A stretch of 7,380 nt of DNA, from positions 1 through 7,380 of the forward strand of contig JAJZGH010000233.1 of the NCBI GenBank assembly GCA_021798635.1. The letters run 5' to 3'. Position numbers and translations under genes: made by a program. The notes under the pieces were generated by a model. The model worked only from the letters and a program-made list of their open reading frames with translations. It was not told the origin of the DNA and did not search any database. Position 1 is the stretch's first letter, and every line of letters starts with the position of its first letter. The stretch is from Planctomycetota bacterium (GTDB lineage: Bacteria; Planctomycetota; Phycisphaerae; WQYP01). Below are positions 1 to 4,986 of this stretch, piece by piece.

Positions 1-285
1 ACGGCTAAAGTGATTGATCAGTTTCGCACGGTGTGGAATTATCGCGGCTTGCTATTTAAATTCAAATTGGAAGTCGGCTTGGATGAAGCGGAACTAATCG
101 CAGTGGCACAAGCCAGCCGCGAGCATAGCCAGGCTGATGTGATCATTGCCAACACCTTGGAAATGGTTGATGGGCCGGAACCGTCGGCCATCATCATCGA
201 CCCGCATACCACACGAAAAGTTCCACGCAGCAAACTGGCCCAGGCATTGAAAGATGAGATGATTACGCGGCTTTCCGCACCGTAA
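1..285 (+). CDS. coaB: C-terminal part of a CoaB-like phosphopantothenate-cysteine ligase (5' end outside window)
   Basis: The reading frame is open from base 1 to a TAA at 283-285 and gives the last 94 residues of a protein that starts upstream. It resembles the C-terminal half of CoaB, the cytoplasmic enzyme that joins 4'-phosphopantothenate to cysteine in coenzyme A synthesis. The matching parts are a 'LLFKFKLEVG' strand (compare 'VGF-x-x-E' in CoaB), an Ala/Glu-rich helix, 'ADVIIANTLE' (compare 'DLI-x-AND'), a variable loop, a strand 'AIIID', and a closing helix 'KLAQALKDEMITRL'. In many bacteria CoaB is fused behind CoaC; whether this copy is fused or standalone cannot be seen. The GTG at base 10 is internal, because the frame continues to the window edge. 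It is 267 bp from the next gene and is probably a separate transcription unit. The family call is moderately sure and rests on motif memory only. Confidence 0.68.
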   Translation, partial: TAKVIDQFRTVWNYRGLLFKFKLEVGLDEAELIAVAQASREHSQADVIIANTLEMVDGPEPSAIIIDPHTTRKVPRSKLAQALKDEMITRLSAP

Positions 286-326
286 AACTGCGGGCCATCT
301 GGCATTTCGCATTTAGCATGGTGCGA

Positions 327-349
327 GAGCGAAGCGTTAGAGCGCAGCG
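327..349. repeat. Imperfect 10-bp direct repeat pair, period 13
   Basis: GAGCGAAGCG at 327-336 recurs as GAGCGCAGCG at 340-349 (9 of 10 identical). The pair sits about 40 bp after the stop of the coaB-like gene. It is too short to class as a known repeat family. It could be part of a dispersed intergenic repeat or chance in GC-rich DNA. Confidence 0.35.
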
Positions 350-433
350 ATTCCAAAATCTTCCAACCTCTAACTCCCGGCTCCTGCATCCTCACCTATC
401 ACCTGCGCCCCGGCTGTTACCTGGATACGCGTC

Positions 434-459
434 TGTGCCTCGCACCACCCTCAGGCACA
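434..459. repeat. 7-bp inverted repeat with 12-nt loop
   Basis: TGTGCCT at 434-440 is the exact reverse complement of AGGCACA at 453-459. In RNA it would form a 7-bp stem with a 12-nt loop. No T run follows, so it is not a standard terminator. Its right arm overlaps the first copy of the direct repeat at 447-456, so the two could be one protein-binding region upstream of the candidate promoter. Confidence 0.35.
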
Positions 460-472
460 ACAACCCTCAGGC
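447..472. repeat. 10-bp perfect direct repeat, 16-bp period
   Basis: ACCCTCAGGC occurs at 447-456 and again at 463-472. Each copy contains the near-palindrome CCTCAGG. The pair lies 25-50 bp upstream of the -10-like hexamer at 497-502, overlapping and just upstream of where a -35 region would be. A tandem activator or repressor site is possible but unproven. Confidence 0.4.
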
Positions 473-496
473 CCATAATTAGCAAGCATCTGGTAC

Positions 497-502
497 TATA
501 CT
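497..502 (+). promoter_or_regulatory. Candidate -10 hexamer of the moxR operon promoter
   Basis: TATACT differs from the sigma-70 consensus TATAAT at one base and lies in the AT-richest patch before moxR. It would place transcription start near 508-510, about 45 nt before the moxR start codon. No good -35 box is seen 16-18 bp upstream (474-479 reads CATAAT), so the promoter would be weak, activator-dependent, or read by another sigma factor. This is inference from one short motif. Confidence 0.35.
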
Positions 503-508
503 TAGGAA

Positions 509-522
509 CGGACTAGAGTCCG
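509..522. promoter_or_regulatory. Palindrome CGGACT-AG-AGTCCG, candidate operator
   Basis: The arms CGGACT (509-514) and AGTCCG (517-522) are perfect reverse complements separated by two bases. The element is flanked by GGAAC copies at 505-509 and 522-526. It lies at or just after the predicted transcription start and before the moxR ribosome binding site, where a dimeric repressor could act. The 2-nt spacer argues against a stable RNA hairpin and favours a DNA-level site. No known regulator's consensus is recognised. Confidence 0.4.
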
Positions 523-540
523 GAACTTGGTCACCGACTC

Positions 541-544
541 GGAG
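541..544 (+). promoter_or_regulatory. Ribosome binding site of moxR
   Basis: GGAG lies 8 nt before the ATG at 553. This is a strong Shine-Dalgarno match at good spacing. It decides in favour of the upstream start, and hence the long N-terminal extension, over the internal ATG at 700. Confidence 0.7.
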
Positions 545-552
545 ATGCAGAC

Positions 553-1698
553 ATGTCGCAATTCATGGGCAGCTTTTCGGACGATTCCGACAACAGCATT
601 CCTTTAGCCTCCGATCAGCCAACGGCTGCAGTTCCGGCTCCAACACCATCGCCGGTGCCTCAAGTACAAAGTGCCCCAGGCGCGGCAGGTCCTCGTGTAA
701 TGGCTTCCGATGTGCAGACAGTCGAACAACTCGCACGGGCTTATCAGGCCATCACCGAGCAGTTAAGCAAATATATCGTGGGGCAGGCGGAAGTTATCGA
801 GCAGGTGCTCACCGCCATGTTCTGCCAAGGCCATGTACTGTTAGTGGGTGTGCCGGGCCTGGCCAAGACCATGCTGGTTAAGACCATCAGCGATGTGCTG
901 CAGCTTGATTTCAAACGCGTGCAATTCACCCCTGATTTAATGCCCTCGGATATCACCGGTACCGATGTGCTGGAAGAAGATAAAAGCACCGGCAAGCGGG
1001 CGTTCAGGTTTGTCCGTGGCCCGATTTTCGCCAACATTGTTCTGGCCGATGAAATCAACCGCACTCCGCCCAAAACGCAGGCCGCCCTGCTGGAAGCCAT
1101 GCAGGAGCGTAGTGTCACCGTCGGCGAGACCACCTTTGAATTGCCGCAACCATTTTTTGTTCTGGCAACCCAGAATCCCATCGAGCAGGAAGGCACGTAC
1201 CCGCTGCCCGAAGCGCAGCTGGACCGCTTCATGTTCATGACTCTGGTGAACTACCCGAAGCCGGACGAGGAAATACAGATCATGAAACAGGCGACAGCCG
1301 TTTATCGCCCCGCCCTGTCACGACTACTGGATGCCCAAACGATTCTGCATTTGCAGCAGGTGGTGCGGCGCGTGCCGGTGGCGGATCATGTGTATCAGTT
1401 TGCGCGTGACCTGGTGCGCGCCACGCGCCCATGCGAAGCCGAAGCTAAACCGTGGCTCAATGATTTGGTGCAATGGGGCGCCGGGCCGCGCGCCAGTATT
1501 TACCTGATCATGGCCGGTAAGGCCCGCGCTATTTTGCATGGGCGAATGCACGTGAACACGGATGACATTATCCAGGTGGCCCATCCTGTCTTGCGCCATC
1601 GCATTCTGACCACTTTCAGTGCTGAAGCGCAGGGCATGACCAGTGATAAAATTATTGACCGTCTGCTGACCGAACTGCCGGGCATTACCGCAAAGTAA
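553..1698 (+). CDS. moxR: MoxR-family AAA+ ATPase
   Basis: This 381-residue protein is a complete MoxR AAA+ ATPase, a cytoplasmic chaperone-like motor that works with vWA-domain partners. Visible motifs, in order: Walker A 'GVPGLAKT' at residues 99-106 with K105; Walker B 'IVLADE' at 162-167 with D166/E167, followed by the MoxR hallmark 'INRTPPKTQAALLEAMQE'; sensor 1 N208 in 'ATQNPIEQEGTYPLPEAQ'; arginine-finger candidate R225 in 'LDRF'; sensor 2 R313 in 'GPRAS'; and the C-terminal helical lid. All catalytic residues are present. The ATPase core starts near residue 53. Residues 1-50 are an added tail, acidic at first (FSDDSDNS) and then Pro/Ala-rich, making the protein longer than the usual 320-340 residues. 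It is first in a four-gene cluster with DUF58 and two membrane vWA proteins, 63 bp before the next gene. Family assignment is very sure; the substrate is unknown. Confidence 0.96.
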   Translation: MSQFMGSFSDDSDNSIPLASDQPTAAVPAPTPSPVPQVQSAPGAAGPRVMASDVQTVEQLARAYQAITEQLSKYIVGQAEVIEQVLTAMFCQGHVLLVGVPGLAKTMLVKTISDVLQLDFKRVQFTPDLMPSDITGTDVLEEDKSTGKRAFRFVRGPIFANIVLADEINRTPPKTQAALLEAMQERSVTVGETTFELPQPFFVLATQNPIEQEGTYPLPEAQLDRFMFMTLVNYPKPDEEIQIMKQATAVYRPALSRLLDAQTILHLQQVVRRVPVADHVYQFARDLVRATRPCEAEAKPWLNDLVQWGAGPRASIYLIMAGKARAILHGRMHVNTDDIIQVAHPVLRHRILTTFSAEAQGMTSDKIIDRLLTELPGITAK

Positions 1699-1761
1699 AA
1701 TAAAGCGGGGGGGGGGGGTAGTTTTGGTGAGCCTACGCCCAGTGTGGCATCAGCAACTTAG
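1699..1761. other. moxR-DUF58 spacer with G12 homopolymer
   Basis: This 63-bp gap contains a run of 12 G at 1707-1718, 8 bp after the moxR TAA. No Shine-Dalgarno sequence is visible before the DUF58 ATG, and a TAG in that gene's frame directly precedes it (1759-1761). The TAAAAT overlapping the moxR stop (1696-1701) resembles a -10 hexamer and would start transcription near 1708, inside the G run, but it has no -35 box at proper spacing. The run could be a slippage-prone tract or a sequencing uncertainty. Confidence 0.6.
1707..1718. repeat. Homopolymer of 12 G
   Basis: Twelve consecutive G follow GC at 1705-1706 and precede TAGTTTTGG. It is by far the longest single-base run I noticed in the window. 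It lies outside both neighbouring coding frames, so a length change would alter the spacer but not either protein. Confidence 0.9.
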
Positions 1762-2721
1762 ATGGAACTAGCGCCAATGACCGCAGGACAATCCAACACG
1801 ATGCCAATGCCGGGCCACCAAGCCGCAACGACCCTGCTGGATCCGAACATGCTGTCCAAAATCAGCCGGTTGGATATGGTGGCCCGACAAGTGATGGATG
1901 GATACGTACAGGGCATGCACAAATCCAAGCACATTGATTTTGCCATTGATTTCGCACAGCATCGCCAATATGTGCCCGGCGATGATGTGAAACGCATTGA
2001 CTGGCGGCTTTTGGCTAAATCGGATCGCTATTACATTAAACAATATGAAGTGACCACCAACCTGCGGGCGTTTATTATTCTCGATTGCAGCGGGTCCATG
2101 GCATATCGTGGAAAGGCGGCGCTGTCCAAATATCGCTACGGCCAATTCATGGCTGCGAGTCTGGCCTATCTCACGCTGCATCAAGAGGATTCCGTCGGCC
2201 TGATTACCATGGATAACACCATCAAGGATTTTATCCCACCGCGCTCCACACCCTCGCATCTTATTAACGTCGTCAACGCTCTGGAAGCTCGCCAGCCTGG
2301 CGGGGAATCCAGCCTGGCCGCGCTGCTGCATCAAGTTGCCCAGCAGATTACCCACCGTGGCCTGGTGATTATTATCAGCGATTTTTTTGAAAATCCCGAG
2401 GCGCTGGTCAGCGCGTTGCATCATTTCCGTCACCAGCGGCATGAGGTGTTGATGCTCCACGTGATGGATGACGATGAACTGAATTTCCCGTTTCGCAAAT
2501 GGACGCTTTTTCAAAACATGGAATTGCCCGGGCATCGCCTCCGGCTGGATCCGGCGATGATGCGCCGGCAATACCTGGATAATCTGCGCCGCCATCTGAC
2601 CACGCTGCGGAATACCGCGGCAGGTTTGAATATCAGCTACAGCCTGTTCAATACCTCCAGCCCTTTTGATAATGCGTTGTCGGAATATCTGGCCAATCGG
2701 ATGAAAGGGCGCCGAGCATGA
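1762..2721 (+). CDS. DUF58 domain protein with vWA-like fold
   Basis: This 319-residue protein belongs to the DUF58 family, the usual partner of MoxR ATPases. The family signature is clear: 'YVPGDDVKRIDW' at residues 70-81, then 'LAKSDRYYIKQYE'. A vWA-like domain follows, with MIDAS motif D108-C-S110-G-S112 and an acidic residue D207 in 'IIISDFFE'. The third MIDAS element, normally GGTD, reads GGES (180-183), so Thr is replaced. No membrane helix is seen, so it should be cytoplasmic, unlike DUF58 proteins that carry two N-terminal helices. The start must be at or after 1762, because a TAG precedes it in frame. ATG at 1762 has no Shine-Dalgarno sequence; ATG at 1801 has AGGA 12 nt upstream and would still keep the conserved region, which begins near residue 26. 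It is second in the cluster, 15 bp before the BatA-type gene. The likely role is a metal-binding adaptor for MoxR; the target is unknown. Confidence 0.92.
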   Translation: MELAPMTAGQSNTMPMPGHQAATTLLDPNMLSKISRLDMVARQVMDGYVQGMHKSKHIDFAIDFAQHRQYVPGDDVKRIDWRLLAKSDRYYIKQYEVTTNLRAFIILDCSGSMAYRGKAALSKYRYGQFMAASLAYLTLHQEDSVGLITMDNTIKDFIPPRSTPSHLINVVNALEARQPGGESSLAALLHQVAQQITHRGLVIIISDFFENPEALVSALHHFRHQRHEVLMLHVMDDDELNFPFRKWTLFQNMELPGHRLRLDPAMMRRQYLDNLRRHLTTLRNTAAGLNISYSLFNTSSPFDNALSEYLANRMKGRRA

Positions 2722-2722
2722 C

Positions 2723-2726
2723 GAGG
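2723..2726 (+). promoter_or_regulatory. Ribosome binding site of the BatA-type gene
   Basis: GAGG lies 10 nt before the ATG at 2737 and begins one base after the DUF58 stop codon. This supports the 2737 start and translation from a shared transcript. Confidence 0.6.
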
Positions 2727-2736
2727 GCCGCGCATC

Positions 2737-4965
2737 ATGTTTGAAATTCCCTGGATGCTTACCGGACTGGTGGCCATCGGCATTCCTATTGCCATTCACC
2801 TGCTGCATCGGCAGAAAACCACGCCGATCAACTGGGGCGCCATGATGTTTCTTCAAGCCAGCGATGTGCTGAAGAAAAAACGCCGTAATCTTGATCACTG
2901 GCTTTTGCTGCTGGTGCGCATTGCCATTCTGCTGCTGCTGGTCTTGCTCCTGGCGTGGCCGATTCTGCCGGCGGGAGCTGTCAAACAATTGGCGGGCGGC
3001 TCATCGGCGGATGTGGTAATTGTGCTGGATCACAGCATTTCCACGGGCATTCTGGACGGGCGACGGACCGTATTCGCTCATGAAATTGCCGCGGCCAAGC
3101 GGATCGCCGGTAAGTTAAGCCGACAGGATACACTTTCGATGGTCATTGCCGGCCACCGCCCTTACAGCCTGACCCAGTTCCCCGTTCCAGTCTCAGACAA
3201 TGCCGAGGTGCGAAGCAAACTATTCTCTCCCCTCTATCAGTTGCCCATGGGGATGGCGGGTGCCTCCATCCCCGCGGCGATTCAACAAGCCCGTCGGGCG
3301 GCGCGGCGCGGAGCCTTGTTTGATAAAGTGATTTTTGTTGTTTCTGATCAGCGGGTAGTATCCTGGCAGCCCCGCCATTCCGCGGAATGGAAGGCCGCCT
3401 ATGGCGGAAAAAGTGCGGGAAAGCAGCTTGCGGTATTTGATTTGCCGGTCATCGCCCATAGTGCCCTGTCCGATATTGCAATCGGGCCGTTGCACATTGA
3501 ACCATTATTTCCCGCCGCGGGTCGGCGCGTAACTGTGCTCTTCAGCGTCAGTAATTCCGGCCCCTTATCGGTGGCATCTATTCCCATTGATCTGTTATAT
3601 GACGGCACGCCGATGGATCACATTATGATCCCTCGCCTGCAGGCCGGGCGCAGCACTACCGGAATTATGCACCTGCGCGTCGCCTCGGCAGGATCCCACT
3701 GGATAACCGTGCGCACGGGAATTCAGGACGCATTGGCGGCGGATAACCAGTCCACGGCCGTGATTCAGGCCTGGAAACATATTCCGGTATTAATTATTGA
3801 CAGCCAACTGGGGGCCGTCGGCCGTTTCCGCGCCAGCCGATATATCAGCGCCGCCCTGCAACCTTCGACATCCGCGCGCCTCGGGCTGGCCCAACCTGTG
3901 GTGATGAGTGTCAGCAGCGCGCAGCATGTGCCATTAAGCAAATATCAGGTAGTCATTGTCAATGATCCATCGACTCTGCCCACCGGATTGATTTCCCGAC
4001 TCCATGCACTTGCCCGTTCCGGCAAAGGAGTCTGGTTTATCCTGGGCCGCAATGCCAGTCAAGATTTTGTGAATTCTCAATTGCCGTCAGGCGGGTTTGC
4101 CATTGGCACACTGGGAAAGGTGCAATCGGCCGGCAAGCACCATCCGATTATTGTGATCCGCGATGCCGCCAGCCCGCTGTTACGCCCTTTGCGGGAACTG
4201 CATCGCAACGCCATCGTGGGTGTTACGCTCCTGAAGTGGAACACCCTTATTCCGGCCGATGCCGGGGAAAAGGTTTTGCTGGCCACCGCACGGGGGGCAC
4301 CCCTGATGTTAGCACAAAGCGTGGGAGATTCTGGCGGCCAGGTCGTGATCTGGACCACCGGCGTTGATGGGCATTGGAATGATTGGCCTCTTCAAGCCGG
4401 AAGCTTTTTGCCGCTGGTTAATCAGACCGTGTATGAATTGGCCATGGGTGCCAAGCGCCTGACCGATCGGCCCTATATCAATCCCGGTGCGCCAATTGTC
4501 TGGACCGGTTCAGACAAGCCCGCTATTGAATCCGCGACGATTCTGGATCCTCACGGCCTGATCCATTCGGTAACGCCCCAGCTTATTACCGGCGGACACT
4601 ATCTTGTGACGTGGAATCACACCGGGTTGCCCGGCTTATATACCCTGTCCTTCAAACCCGCGAAAAGCCGGGCCAATGTCTACTTCAATGTGAATATCAA
4701 TCGCAGCAACCTGAATCCTGCCACGCTTTCCGCAGCGGATATGCAATGGCTCACAAGTCACGATTATATTCGCAAGCAGATTAGTACCCGTGAGATCGCC
4801 ACGGCGCTAGGCACGGTGAGCCGCAATTTCAGCCTCTGGCCGATTCTGGCCATACTGGTGTTATTGATGTTGCTGGTGGAGGCGTGGCTGTGCCGGAACA
4901 TGGCGCAGTTGATCCGCCCGGCCGATCTGCCGGCAAATGAGTTACCGGCGATGAGTCTTTTGTAA
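2737..4965 (+). CDS. BatA-type membrane protein: vWA plus GATase-like domain
   Basis: This 742-residue protein begins with the BatA N-terminal module: helix 1 (about 6-24), a basic loop with 'KKKRRN' near 46-51, and helix 2 (about 55-79) ending in 'LLAWPILP'. A vWA domain follows (about 91-240) with MIDAS D98-H-S100-I-S102, S177 where Thr is usual, and D204 in 'VVSDQ'. Residues about 250-340 look like beta-rich Ig-type sequence ('VLFSVSNSGPLSV'). A GATase-like domain runs from 'IPVLIIDS' (349) through 'YQVVIVND' (403-410) to 'GGQVVIWTT' (533-541) and 'WNDWPL' (547-552). The sequence ends with a membrane helix (about 698-719) and a short tail. The only Cys is C719, so no amidotransferase nucleophile exists. 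By the positive-inside rule the basic loop is cytoplasmic and the large domains are periplasmic, which is inference. It lies 15 bp after DUF58 and 21 bp before the next gene, in the same reading frame as the latter. Function in the Bat/MoxR context is unproven. Confidence 0.9.
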   Translation: MFEIPWMLTGLVAIGIPIAIHLLHRQKTTPINWGAMMFLQASDVLKKKRRNLDHWLLLLVRIAILLLLVLLLAWPILPAGAVKQLAGGSSADVVIVLDHSISTGILDGRRTVFAHEIAAAKRIAGKLSRQDTLSMVIAGHRPYSLTQFPVPVSDNAEVRSKLFSPLYQLPMGMAGASIPAAIQQARRAARRGALFDKVIFVVSDQRVVSWQPRHSAEWKAAYGGKSAGKQLAVFDLPVIAHSALSDIAIGPLHIEPLFPAAGRRVTVLFSVSNSGPLSVASIPIDLLYDGTPMDHIMIPRLQAGRSTTGIMHLRVASAGSHWITVRTGIQDALAADNQSTAVIQAWKHIPVLIIDSQLGAVGRFRASRYISAALQPSTSARLGLAQPVVMSVSSAQHVPLSKYQVVIVNDPSTLPTGLISRLHALARSGKGVWFILGRNASQDFVNSQLPSGGFAIGTLGKVQSAGKHHPIIVIRDAASPLLRPLRELHRNAIVGVTLLKWNTLIPADAGEKVLLATARGAPLMLAQSVGDSGGQVVIWTTGVDGHWNDWPLQAGSFLPLVNQTVYELAMGAKRLTDRPYINPGAPIVWTGSDKPAIESATILDPHGLIHSVTPQLITGGHYLVTWNHTGLPGLYTLSFKPAKSRANVYFNVNINRSNLNPATLSAADMQWLTSHDYIRKQISTREIATALGTVSRNFSLWPILAILVLLMLLVEAWLCRNMAQLIRPADLPANELPAMSLL

Positions 4966-4968
4966 GAC
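4955..4968 (+). promoter_or_regulatory. Small hairpin over the stop codon of the BatA-type gene
   Basis: GTCTT (4955-4959) can pair with AAGAC (4964-4968) around a TTGT loop, and the TAA stop (4963-4965) lies inside it. With five pairs it is weak, and it is followed by five A rather than a T run, so it is not a terminator. It sits just before the next gene's ribosome binding site, where a terminating ribosome would melt it, so translational coupling is possible. Confidence 0.25.
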
Positions 4969-4973
4969 AGAAA

Positions 4974-4978
4974 AAGGA
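4974..4978 (+). promoter_or_regulatory. Ribosome binding site deciding a TTG start
   Basis: AAGGA lies 8 nt before TTG at 4987, the first plausible start codon in the long frame after the preceding stop. In-frame ATGs at 5023, 5032 and 5047 have no comparable site at good spacing. The ATG at 4979 touches this site and is in another frame that ends after 17 codons. Confidence 0.6.
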
Positions 4979-4986
4979 ATGAACGC

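Larger units (their letters stand above)
286..552. other. Intergenic region between coaB-like gene and moxR operon
   Basis: I find no convincing gene in these 267 bp. The first part (286-430) holds a pair of imperfect direct repeats (327-349) and no clear Rho-independent terminator for the upstream gene: there is no GC-rich stem followed by a T run. The second part (430-552) holds an inverted repeat (434-459), a 10-bp direct repeat (447-472), a -10-like hexamer (497-502), a palindrome (509-522) and a ribosome binding site (541-544). This density suggests the control region of the downstream operon. The reverse-strand open frames that reach into it are shadows of the coaB-like gene. Confidence 0.7.

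Noticed and set aside
295..304. GCCA-TC-TGGC hairpin after the coaB-like stop, as a terminator
   Set aside because: It has a four-pair stem, a two-base loop and no T run; too weak to call.
39..395. 118-codon minus-strand frame over the coaB-like end and the intergenic region
   Set aside because: It mostly mirrors the coaB-like coding sequence, and the product has no recognisable motif.
1655..1701. TTGACC (1655-1660) with TAAAAT (1696-1701) as an internal promoter
   Set aside because: The spacer is 35 bp, about twice the length a sigma-70 promoter allows.
1768..2988. 406-codon open frame on the minus strand opposite the DUF58 gene
   Set aside because: It lies antisense to a strongly supported DUF58 gene and runs into the BatA-type gene. 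Its translation is His/Gln/Arg-rich without any recognisable domain, as expected of a codon-bias shadow.
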